This document shows, piece after piece, positions 24,608 through 36,400 of a stretch of 64,000 nt of DNA. Under the pieces are notes generated by a model. The model saw nothing but the letters and a program-made list of their open reading frames with translations, was not told the DNA's origin and did no database searches. Position 1 is the first letter of the stretch. Every line of letters begins with the position of its first letter. The DNA is from Verticillium longisporum (lineage: Eukaryota > Ascomycota > Sordariomycetes > Glomerellales > Plectosphaerellaceae). The DNA lies in assembly GCA_019188255.1 (NCBI GenBank), contig JAETXT010000008.1, positions 2,790,001 through 2,854,000 on the forward strand, in the 5' to 3' direction. The translations under genes and the position numbers were made by a program.

Positions 24608-25658
24608 TTATTCTATCCGTCCCCAGCTCCAAATGTTGAGCCCAACCTTGACGCCCTCCTTCACGGGCAGTCCGGCGTGCCACGACTCGTCCCAACCCCG
24701 CCTGCTCCCGTCCGGCCGAAAGTTCTCCCAGTACACAGCATTGCCGGGGATGACCTTGAACACGACGCCCTCTTTCCTCGCCGCCTGCGTCTCTCCGCCC
24801 GCTGCACCCTCTTCGCCCCCGCCGTCACTTCCATCCTCGCCCTCGCCGTCACTTCCATCCTCGCCCTCGCCCTCACACTCGACAAACCGACACCAAGCCC
24901 CGCGCCGCGCCGCAAGCCGCGGAAACTCGGTCCCCCCGCCAACGACCCCCTCGCCCGCAACCCAGGCCATGACGCTGCTGACGCGGCTCCACCCGCCGCC
25001 GCTCGACGCCCAGTCAAAGTGGTGCCGGTAGTGGCCGCCGGGGCCGTAGCGCTGCGTGCGCAGCCGCTCGACCCAGACGGCGGGCCGCCAGCCCTGCAGC
25101 GCGGCGGCGCGGCGCTCGACGCAGCGGACGGCGCGCGTGCGCGGCAGCAGCGCCACGTCCGAGAGCCGCGCTGCCGGGTCGTGGGCTGTTGTGGCGCCGT
25201 TGGAGGTTTGGGAGGGGGTCCAGAGGGGGGCACTGCTTTGTTAGTTTTTCTGTTTTTCTGTTCTTCTATTTTTCTCTTCTCCCTCTTTCCTTCTCCCTCT
25301 TTTCTTCCAACCCAGTTGGTCATGCCATTTCGTGGGCCAGAGTGGACAGGGACGAGGAGAAGAGACAGACGAGAAACGAGGGCACCCACCTCTCCTCCAA
25401 CATGTGGGCGCGCTCCTCCTCGGTGAGGAACCCCTCGAGATAGAGAACCAGCGGCTGGCGAGAGTAAATGTGCGCGGCGTAGGCGTCCGGCGCGCAGTCG
25501 GGGGCCGGCGCGTCGGCGTCGTCGAGGGCGAGGTGGGATGCGTTGAGGAAGGGCCGCGGGGCGTAGGACGACGACGGCGGGGCCGGGGAGAGCCACTGCG
25601 TCAGCGGGCCGAGGGCGAAGAGCAGAAAGGCCACGAGGCCGACGAGGTAGGAGATCAT
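24608..25658 (-). CDS. Prolyl 4-hydroxylase alpha-subunit-like 2-oxoglutarate/Fe(II) oxygenase, membrane-anchored
   Basis: Two exons (25658-25390 and 25232-24608; intron 25233-25389 with an ACTAAC branch) encode 297 residues. An N-terminal hydrophobic anchor (MISYLVGLVAFLLFALGPL) suggests the ER or secretory pathway. The catalytic fold shows the iron-binding HxD in HHFDW (about residues 161-163), the distal His in SWHAGLPV (about 275) and the 2-oxoglutarate Lys at about 285 (VKEGVKVGLNIW). The region before HxD (ERLRTQRYGPGGHYRHH) is typical of P4Hc-domain proteins. It should hydroxylate proline or a similar residue, but the substrate is unknown. An acidic Gly/Glu/Asp loop encoded by a 24-bp direct repeat is inserted between the HxD and the distal His. 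PBN1 lies just upstream on the same strand (246 bp gap). Confidence 0.88.
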
Positions 25659-25904
25659 TGTTTCCTGATAAAATGACCAGAAAGTAAAATGAGTGGCAGT
25701 CCGTGGGATGTGTGAGAACAGACGTGAGCGGACGCACGAGGGAGAAGCGCGGGATGGGTGTGGTTCGATTCAGGATTAGCTAAGTCCGGCTAATCCGGCA
25801 TGCGAGCCCTCACGTTCGAGCCGGAACGAGTAGCCCCCATTCTCATGGTAGTGTCATGCGTCATGACAGTGTAGTCACGACAGTGTCATGTGAAATCGCC
25901 GCCA

Positions 25905-27499
25905 TCACTGCGTCTTCTTGGCGCTCCCAGTCTGTCTGCTGTGCCCCGTCGCGAGGAACGCCCGCACAAGCACCCAGAGCACCCATCCGAAGCCCAGCAC
26001 GACAGCCGCCGCCGTGCCGACACGCACCCACGGCGCATCATCCGCGTCGAGCACAGGCACCCTGACATGGCTCAGCAGCCGGTCGCCAGCGCGCGGTCTC
26101 GGCTCCACGTGCCAGAACACAGTCTTGGGCCCGAACAAGGCGTCGTACCCCAGGTTGGCCCGCTCAAAAGGCGTGCTCGGAAACTCGGCGCCTTCGCCGG
26201 CATCGCACGCCCAGAACACGGCCGGGTACGGCGCGCGAACGTCGGCGTGGCCCGCCGTGTTCGGCGCCAGGTAGCGCAGGTGCAGTGGCACCTCTGCCGT
26301 CCAGGCGGCGGCCCGTGCCGGCGGCGCGAGCTCGAGCAGGATGCTGGAGCCCCAGACTCGGGTGGCGTAGGCCGGGGCCTCGAGGTCGACGGGCGACGTC
26401 GCGTGGCGCAGCGCCGTGAGGTTCTTGGACGCCAGGAAGAGGTCGTCCGAGAGCTGGTAGCGGTCTGCAAAGATGGTCTTGGGCAGCGTCAAGTAGGCGT
26501 TGAGCGTGCAGCGGCCCTCCGCCTGGTCCGCGGGCGGCTGGGAGCCCGTCAGCGAGAGCTGCAGCGTCGGATGCAGGCCTGTCGGCGGGAGAAAGCCGCA
26601 TGTGAAGCTGGCGTCGGACTGGCGGTGGCGCGTCGGAAAGGCGAACATGACGGGTGATGGACCCTTTCCCGTGTCGAGGACGGTCAGGGCGCCTGAAATG
26701 CCGAGCTCGTGCGCTTCGGCCTGTGCCGAGGGGTCGAGGCCGAGGATGCCTACCTCGGTGCGGTGGCCCGGCGTTGACGCGACAGAGAGTGGCTGGGACC
26801 CGTGAGGCCACTGTGCGGTCACTTTGAGGGACTCGGAGGTCGTGTCCCATGACATGTCGATGGCGGCAGCAGTGCTCAAGGTGCTGGCCCTTGATGTGCA
26901 CGCAGCGTCCGACGGCGCGCAGTGCTGGGAAATAAAGTCGACAAAAGGAGAAATATCCTCTATCAACTCATAGTACTGAAGCTCAGGAGCTTGAGGGTGA
27001 GTGGCTGTGGACCACTTGACAAAGTTCTACGTCGGCGTCAGATACGATGATGATGATGAGGCCGTCACAATCGAACTCACGTCATTGTCCTGGCACAAGT
27101 CCACACTGTCTCCTCCGAAGATGCTCGTCTTGGCGGCGCATATCGCTTGCCTGGGGATCTTCTTAGCATGCTCCAAGACATGGCTGTGGCCAAGAAAACT
27201 CACCCATTCGCGCTCTGGCCCTTGGCCGGCGTGTAGAAGATGTGCAAGCCGGGAGATACTCTGGAGAGGAGAGGGCTCACAGTCGTGTAGGCTGCCGAGC
27301 TGGCCCATCGGACATGCAAGGCTTTGGAGTCGCGGGCGAGCTCTTTGAAGGCGTCGGGGAGTTCATCGATGCCCCAGGTGAGTCTGTCCTCCCGCACAGC
27401 CTCGAGGTCAGGCCCCTTGATGCCATGCTGGCCGATGTCAAGGCTCTCGGGGTTGATGCCGCCGCCAGTCTTGTGGATGAACGTGACCCTCTGCTTCAT
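25905..27499 (-). CDS. PBN1: PBN1 / PIG-X, subunit of GPI mannosyltransferase I
   Basis: Three exons (27499-27204, 27150-27081, 27026-25905) splice to 495 residues; introns are 53 and 54 nt. The N-terminus (MKQRVTFIHKTGG, LEAVREDRLTWGIDELP, RWASSAAY, SRVSPGLHIFYTP) is the pattern of fungal PBN1. The C-terminal lumenal part (LPKTIFADRYQL, LHLRYLAPNTAGHADVRAPYPAVFWAC, ERANLGYDALFGPKTVFWHVEP) is the PIG-X/PBN1 domain. A single membrane segment near the C-terminus (VGTAAAVVLGFGWVLWVLV) is followed by a short Lys-containing tail. PBN1 stabilises the GPI14/PIG-M mannosyltransferase that adds the first mannose to GPI anchors in the ER. The frame is intact throughout. Confidence 0.92.
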
Positions 27500-30400
27500 G
27501 GCGTTGTCCTCGGATTTCTCGAGTCTTGGATTTCTCGAGTCAATCCTGCCGCTGGCTGTTGAGCTGCAGGGTGAGATGCTCGAGGTCAGGTATCGCTGAG
27601 TGAGGTTGATTGTTGGCAGATGGGTGGTGACAGTCCGAGGCCCCCAGTGGGCACGTCCCCTGAGGTCGCCTGTCGACGGTCACCAGCCCCCCTGGAATGA
27701 CAGCCCGAGCCACGTGGCTGGTGTCGCGCTAAGCCCCATCAACGCTGTGCAGGGTATTTTGCTCGGAGGGGCATGCTTCCACGACGATATTCTTCAGCTG
27801 AGTTCCGTCCAGAACATGAGAATCGAACGTTGTGATACTGCATTTTGTTCTCAGACTGGCAATTATTGAAGCGTCAGTAGCTCCAAGGTATAAATACAAG
27901 TTGAAGTGTGCCTTGTCAAGTACAAGAAGCTCCATCGGTCTAACTCAAGAATGAAGAGTTGATAGCGTTATTTGACTCAGAGCTCCGTGGATCGTCATGT
28001 ACATTACAGAAAAGCACCTCATAAAATTTCCAATGCATACTTAGAACATACAAGTCATTCTTTCATCTCTCACCGCGTTTGTACGGCGATGTCCAAGGTG
28101 CTGTTGACCTGGGGTCTCTGAGTGTCATACCTAAGCCTAGATTGAACTTGGCTGTTACTCTTTAGTCAGGCTCGGTGTCCAGAAGTAGTAACAATATTGT
28201 ACATGGAATCCGCAGGTAACCTCAGACAGAGACTACTGAGACAGGCTCCGCATCTCAATCGCTAAGAATTTTGTCATCATACGTATGTTTGTCAAGGCTT
28301 TCTCGCGACGAGGAAATGATAGTAACTGTTGGGCTCCTGGGGGTCTCTAAGCGAGTAGAACGATCGGTACCATTCCCTATTAACTACCATGGAATGGTGA
28401 CTCTCCTTATATGGTAGTCCCTCGAGACGCTTGGTCATCCCTTCTGCTCCGTACCTCTTAGCCAGACAGCTGGTGTCACATAGCTGTCCCATTGTTGGTC
28501 AAGGGTTATGACAATGTTACACCGGCACGCTATGTTATGAGCAATACAAGAATATGAGGAAAGCTATACTAATAACAAAGATAGGATGTATGGCCCTCAA
28601 GTTCTTCCTTAGAGACTTCTTCAGAGGATCTCGAGCAGGGACACTGCGATACTGAAAGTCATTCTACGTAACAAAAGTTGTCTGGACATGCTTCGGAGGC
28701 TTGTTACATGGTAAGGCGGCCTCTATAGAGCCCAAGGCACGCTGTTGAGAGTAACAACAGGGAAGAAAACTCCCCTGCGAAGTAGAATGCTCTGAGGAAA
28801 AGGTCGTCACCCTTCACAATAATCAGATCAATGAGCCAGCACGGCAACATGCAGCGACTGGGACATTTACAACGCTCATCGTACCATGTCGTCAAGCATC
28901 CATCCTCACACAACTGGAATTGATTCAAGTCACAACTCATAAAGATGAAAACTGAAGCGGGAAATGAGCAGATTGAACATGAACATGATGTACTCACCAT
29001 GTGTATGTCGGAATCATCGTCATAAATGGGTAGAAGACTTGAGCACACATCATCACACCATCACACGTGTCGCCCGTTCAGCGTTGCAAGGGACTCAGGC
29101 CCCGGGGCGTAGGAAGATATCTATCAAGTCTGGATTCAAGACCAGCGGTCTCCACGCTGTAGATTTGCCTTCCGGTGCAAGACAAATGATAGTTGTATCA
29201 CAACTAGTCAATATTGAGACTACAAGGCTCTGAAATCTCTATCAGCGAGCGTGGTCAACATACTCACCGTAGCTACAACTTCATATTCTGAGCTACCATC
29301 CAAATCCATGGCGAGCTCTATCATCGTCAGCTTGGCTACCACCAGCTTGGTATGCCTCACACGGCAGGCGAAGCTCTTTGGCGCCACACTTCGTCTGACA
29401 TCAAGCTCCTCGAAACATCAAACAACGACATACACAACCACGACCATCCCGAGTACCGCAATCAAGGCTTAGACGTGTCCATGCCGTCAAATCGCAGCAT
29501 CTTCCGAATCAAGGCCTAGCCCCGGACGCAACTTCAAGCACAACGACATCAACATCAGACGGAAACAATGCGTTTGCTCTACGAAATGGCAGACATGTCG
29601 AGTCGAGTCCAAGGCAGGGACACCCATGGACGCAGAGCGCGAGGTAGCAAACGTCACGACTCGCCCCCCAATGGGACGAAGCGCGACGCCGGAAGACGGG
29701 AAACACGAGGTCTGCCATGCTCTATCCGATCTTTGACACAGGAGCACGCAACCACACCTCGGGACGGAAAGCCGGGTTCGGGTGTCATGCGGGAACGAGG
29801 AGGTATACACTGGGATATCCCTTCTGTGCTCGGCGAAACTCAGCTACAGAACAAAAAAAGGACACGGGCTGTGTTGTGTGCACCCCCTTTGCCTCGTGGG
29901 CTGTTCAGCAAGATCCAGCAACACACAGCCCTGCGTCTCTTTCTCGCTTTCTCGGCGTTGCTCCAGATAAGCCAGCACACGCCCCGTGCCCTGCCATCTG
30001 CCACCCACCGACGCGGCGCATCTGACGAAGCAGACTCGTCTGATCTGTCTAAAAGCGGACAAGGACAGCGAGCATCTGCTCGCAACTCGAGCAGAAACAG
30101 ACATTGAGCTCCGTGACAACCTATATCATGCTTACTTTTCACACGGCCAAGAGACTCCTCTTTGGGGCATCTAACGTCTATACACGACATGCCCCTGAGA
30201 CGAGCAAGAAGCAAAAAGGTGGCATCATGCCGTCCGTCTTCTCGGCTCCGAGCAGATGGACGGACGGACGGATGGACGGACATGTAGCCAGCATTGTGAC
30301 CTGCAAGGTAGTCTGGCAGGTTGTCGTCCTGGGATCGATACATCCCTTCCTTGAAACAAGGCGTCCGCCAGGGGACTCTCCGTGTCGTCCGAGTGAGGGC

Positions 30401-33400
30401 CCTCCTCTTGGCGCCGCGAGCGGGGGCAGGCCGGAGTATCACAGGGCTTCCAGCAGAAGCAAGCAGCAGGATGTCTGGGGTAGGACCGGGCGCCCCCCTC
30501 GGCCCCGCAGTCATCTACGTTGCCACCGACGGCCACTGATGGCGCGGCTCCCGCGGGCACATAGAGATGGTTGCGAGACGTTGTCAATGTTGGTCTGGGA
30601 TATGGATCATATGCATGGTGACGAGTCGATCTGGCGCTGTGGCGAATGCCTCTGACATGCGTGAGATCGGGCCTGCATATATCGGTTGGACTGACGGCCG
30701 AAGACGACTGGTCTGTTGTTCGGGGTGTCATCGGGGAGCAAGGATGAAATGCAACCCTTTCTCGGCCGGCCTGCCACTTAGGGACTGTTGCTCATCATCG
30801 CTGACATGTTGCTATTGACAGGTGTGGCGCTCTCGCCCCCGCCACAGGCCTCGAACGTGGACTCCGACATCCATAGTAGAGCGACTTGTCGCATGTCCTG
30901 GACGGAGCATGCTCCGTTGAGTTTTAGAACGAATGGCCGACAGGGGGCGAGCCAGCCCATCAGCCACCAGTTCCAGGCGCATGTGCACAATCTCAACGAG
31001 GCACAAGGCGGACGAACGACTGAGCTACAGAGTCGACACCAGTGAGCTCTTCTCCATGGTGTCTTCAAGATCATGATATCAGGTCGCCAAGAGGTAGCAA
31101 AAAGGAACATCAGAGACCGTGCCCTCGCAAGCAGCACCCGAATGAAGGCAATGCCCCATACCGTCCACTTCGGCACTTTGGTATCAGAAGCAGAAAGCCG
31201 GCAGGGTAAGGACAGGAGAAAAAGGGACGAGCGGCGGATATCAAAGCAAATACCATGTACTATGGCACATGTAAACAAACATGGCATACTCCTGGACCCT
31301 GACCTAGACATGGTCCAGGAAACAAGAGCGCGAAAGTACGGCACAGGAGGATTCCCCGCCGACGGTGCGCACTGACGATGGAGGCCATTGCAACTGCAAA
31401 ACTGCAAAATCACACACACCAGGTGTCAAAGTGAGGCGCAGCAAGGCCGGCACAGCGCAGCTCACCTCGCTTTGCCGTCTTGCGTGTCAGTGGTTATACC
31501 ATGTAGGCCCGGCCTGCCTGTCAAACTGCCAAGTTGGGCGGATCGGACCATTCTTGAGGATGCACATGCCTGTTCCGCAAGTTGTGCCGAGAGGACAAAC
31601 CCATCCCACCACCCTCGTCTCCCTGAACTTTCCAGGACCAGGTATGGTGCCACATTGACAGCAGAGGAAGAGACGCGCTGCGCTGTAGGGGTCGACGGGC
31701 CTGAGGGGTTCCGGACAGGGCAGAGGGGCGCGAACAGGGGGGCACGCAGGACATGGCAGGCTGAGGTGGATGTTTGTCAAGGATTGAAGCGAAGCAGCAG
31801 GTCCACGTCGAAATGACAGAACATGTCAGTCCTACCCTTATTCCCCCTTGACGACCTGCCTGAAAATTTCTTGATCAATGACGTCGAGTGAATCAAAGGG
31901 CGATGTTTGAGTGAGATGGGATATGACAATGTGGCCCGAGCCGGACGGGGCAAACCAACGACGACCTACCCGGGCGCTCTTGTGACAAGGCTTGGGGCGG
32001 TGGGCTGGCAGGCCAAGCCAGGGCCTCCTTCAGAACCTCGCGACACTCGACCGTCTGGGCATGTTGAAACGTCGTTGTGCTGCACTCGCCGCCCAGGTGG
32101 GAAACTGTCATCGCCCGTCATTCCTTCAGCTGACGGGACTAGCCTCAGTGCATGGCTGTCGGAACTTTGGCAAGACCGAGGCCCGGCGGATGGCTTGGTG
32201 TCTTCGCCTTCGACTTGGTCGCTTCACCTTGCCAGGGGCGCAAGGTGGTGGGTGGGCGGGTGGATGGGTGGATGTCGCTGAACTCGATGACGGCACCCCT
32301 GTCGGGAGGCAACCATGCCACTGTACATCGCGGCCTCTCCTTGTTCGTGGCTGTCAAAGTCTGACGCCCTGGGCGATGAATGTGGGCAGATATTCCCCCC
32401 GGGCGGCCCTGTCATCTCGTAGAAGATCGTCCTCCATATGGCATACATCCTTGCCCTTCGAGAGAGGTTGGCCCGAAGCTCAGTCACTCGACTGCGGCGA
32501 CGGCGTTGACGACAATGACCTAGGGAGCGCGATCGCCCACGGGTGGACTACTCTCTGCCGCTCTTTGCCATTTCTGCTTTTAAGGCGCCAGGCAGTGCCA
32601 GAGGCAGGGCATACGTACGTGCGAAAGATCGCGGGCGCACGCACGTTGGCTCTCCGATGTCGACACCCTGGCCTCCCCCGGAAGGTTCGCATCTTGATCT
32701 TGAAGGAGATGCACATTGCGATTCGTCAATCCCACAAGACGGTACCGTACGTTAACGAGAGGTGACAGGACCCCTTCTCCACCTGTCGGCCAGCCTTCCT
32801 GTATATCTTCCCTGTCACGCTCGCTTGTTCGATTTTGACAGGACGCTTGGGCCAGATCAGGTTGGCGCTCCGCGCATCGGACTGGGATGCATAACGGCCA
32901 TTCTATCCTTCTCATTTTGGGCCGGAAACCTTTGCCTGTTTCGTGGCTGGCACCCGGGACTGAACCGCTGAAACGTGCGAATCATGAGATGAGTTTGTGC
33001 CTAGGAGGAGAATATTCGAGCGCCTCAGCTGCCGCCTGTACGGGCTTTTTGACCAAGTCGTATGGCCCGCATGTGCTTTGGAACCCCTCCACAAAGCAGA
33101 ATTGTACCGACTGCACAAGAAATACATCGAGGGTATGCGTGTCTGCATTTGACCATTAGCAGGAAGACATGATGCGGAGAAGACCGCCCCGCATCTTTGG
33201 CTGAATGAAACGGTACGCGGAAACAACGGAACGACACGGATAACAATGCTTCATCCAATCTTGCACTGACATTCGCGACTCGAGCCATCGGGGCTTGTGG
33301 TCTGTAGGGCTTCTGCCAAGCACATGTCAAGCCCGTGGGATCGCAGCCGGAATGGTCCTGCAGTCTGGGGGTTGCTCGCGCATCGTCTTGGCTCTGGCGC

Positions 33401-36400
33401 CCAACCATGTTGAGGATCATCGAGAGTCGGGCCATTAAGTATCTTGAATCCTTTCCTAGGTCCCCTTGAATAGACAGATGACTACCAGGCGATGCAGTAC
33501 AAGCAATCTTCACCGACCTGCAGCACCATGTATGCCTTCCCTCGATAGGGGAAGGTGCCATTCAGGCTCGAAAACGGCGCTCGTCGAGCCCGATTTGTCT
33601 GGCTGCAGTTCAAGCTTTTACCGAGCATGAACGTTGCATCTACAACGCTCCATTGAAATGGACATCGGTCAGGCCAATCTTGCCAGAAACAAGTTTCTCG
33701 TTCAACCCAGGGAGCCGATGTTACGGCCAAGAGTTTCTCCACAGCGACTGGTGCTCTTCTGCAGCTTGATCTTGTCTGCAGCGAGTGCCGCTACACCGTG
33801 GCCGTGGTAGACGATTCGGATGAAACGCTTGAAGAAGACAAGCCTCGTCATTATGTTGTTGCCCCTGTGGAACGCTTATTGCATTCAAATCTGCAACGTT
33901 TTTTTTGCCACTTGTCGCGGAACGAGATTCGTGGTACGTCGCACTCGCGCACGCAGATAGACACACAGAATTAGGAGGCGGTGACAAAGGGTTCAGATTT
34001 GATACCATCACCGAGGCTGACAGGTCTGACTGGGCTCCTCCGAGATGTGTTCGCATGATGCTTGCCGTCGAATTAGCCTCAGGGAGCACCAACAACTTGT
34101 GGATCGTAAAAGAGCCACATGATTACCAGAGCTGGGCACTGTTACACAGAGAGGTCTGCGATATGTGTGTGAGGAAGCCGACAAGACACACAGCTAGAAT
34201 GGGAACTTGCAGGCTTGTACAATATCAAGAAGTCGACCATGGAGACCAAAAGCCATCCGTGTAGGAAGTGCGTGGCAGAGTCTCGTCAACATGGACAGTC
34301 GGCAGGAAAAATCGGAGCGGCCATCACGATTGCCGTATTCAGGCGATGTGTGTCTGCCATGCCGATGGACCAAGGAGGCCATTGTCTACAGCTAATAAAG
34401 AGGTCGGGCGCTGCTGGATCGACACAACGGAAGTAAAGTTTTGGCGTACTTCAGCAGCATTGCTGTCCCACGTGAATCAACAATCTGGAATTATCCGGCT
34501 AGCAGACTTGTCCTGGCCAATGTATGTCTCCTTGGGATTTCCGAGAAAGAGCACGCTGAGGTACAAGTCTTGTGGGCTGCGAGCACCCGTTGTGTGACTC
34601 TGTCAAGTTGCACATCCGCTTTCGGGCAAGGTGTACGATGACATGGCCGTCCTCCGATTCCACTGACGTGGTTCCGGGCCCAGGAAGACAGCATGCGTGA
34701 AGATTCGTACCGGTGTGTAAGTTGTGTTGCGTCTGTTTACAGCGGGAACTGCATGAGCGGGCTTGAGGTGAGACCGACTGGCAGCTGGCAGCGACAGACT
34801 TGTGCTCATGTCCAGGAGTATTTGCAAGATTCCACTGGCGATTGGGACACCAGTACTGTTGACGTGGAGGTTGCTGGAACATGAGTGTATGTCGATTTTT
34901 CAAAGATAATCAGAGCGATGGAGGTGACATTGACAGTGAGCCAGGGCTGTGACAACCATGACCAAATTGGGTTGAGCTGAGATCATTGCCGATGCAAATG
35001 CCGCGTCCAGGTCGGCACAAACAAAACTTTGGCATAACGTACATCCAGGCTCCAGTGCCTGCAGGACGGGTCAAGCCTTGAGGCTTCAACAACACCTGGT
35101 TGTTGTGTGGTAACCTGCCTTGCCTGCTTCATCAACCACCGACCTCAATTGCACTGGTCTCGGACTCATCATCGTCCGACGGTTGATCCTCATCAGATCA
35201 GCTAAACTTGACAACTGGGAACGGGCCTCTGAGAACTCGTGGTCTTTGCCCTGGAGGTAGAGGATGATCGCCGGGGAGCCAACACTCTAAAACGCCAGGG
35301 GCTAATCCCTGCTGACACCCATAACCAGGCCTAGTGTCCTGTGGAAATTTCCAATTAGAGGGCTGGCGGGCTCTGCCGCCCCGTCGCTGGGGCTCCTAAA
35401 ACAGAAGCCATGGCCGTGAGATCATTTCCTACTTTGGTTACTCTTGCGAGGTAGAAACATTGCGCAGGCCCTTGTCGCGGCTGACTCGTCCTCCGATCTG
35501 GCATTTCGTCTTTCGCATACCTGGACAACATGTGCAATTCTCCTGCGTTTCAATGACGGATCGACCCATGTGTGGTTCCATAGCCGAGACAGACATCATG
35601 AGCCTCACGAGCTTTGGCAGCCTGGTCTCAGTTTCAGTAAACTCGTCATGCACATGGAGTGGCTTGCTTGGCGTCAGGGCTGCAGGCAAACAAGAACACC
35701 CCCAAACCTTCGCAAAACAATCAGATTGTTGTGCTTGAGGTATGCGTGTACATGATTTGCTTGAGAGATCACAAGTAAGCGTCTCGAGCAATTCATCGCA
35801 GACTTGACGAGAAATGACATGGTAGTCACCCGGGAGAATCCACAACAGACAGCAAATAGTACTGTCCTGGACACTTGCGACCACAGGGATCATAGGTCTG
35901 AAACAGGGAAAGAGCTTGGTGTCTTGTACGTAGCTGGGTGATTTTGTACTGTCGAGTGGCTGATCAGACCCGTCGATAGCTTTGACAGTTACAGTCCGGG
36001 GGTCCAGGGCCGCCCAAGGCTGCTGGACATCCCAGAGATCAGTATCCAATGTCAATGCGGCTTGCGCATGTGGACACGGTCGAACCTGTCAAGAATGTCA
36101 AATCTGCGCACTCGACCGGTCAGTGACGAATGTGCCGCGCGCCGGTTTTGGGTGCCGACTTGTCACTGAGATTTGAGCTGTGGCTCAGACATGTTACCAC
36201 TAGCTTCGGATTTATGTATGCATCAGCACACCAAGGTGCCAGTAAAGCCGGGCTTGTACCAGCGACGATTCTCTGAGTGGTGGCAGGATCCGAAAAGAAA
36301 TCTCCCATCGTCCTAGCGAACTTCGTGGGCAGAAAAGGGGACCAGGGCAAGCAGTCGAGGGTGGATCGAAGCGAGCTGGGTTCAGGCGCCTCCCTAATAG

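Noticed and set aside
24661..25737. 358-codon minus-strand Arg/Pro-rich frame
   Set aside because: Alternate frame through the oxygenase exons and intron. The true frame carries the HxD...H...K residues.
25741..25800. GGTTCGATTC resembling a tRNA T-loop
   Set aside because: No complementary stem on either side and no cloverleaf within 90 bp.
29098..29309. Two-exon model starting MDLDGSSEYEVVAT on the minus strand
   Set aside because: It needs a 38-nt intron, shorter than any other here, ends after about 58 residues and matches no known family.
35438..36055. 205-codon minus-strand open frame
   Set aside because: It has no ATG at its start, no motif and no supporting splice structure. Similar lengths occur by chance nearby.
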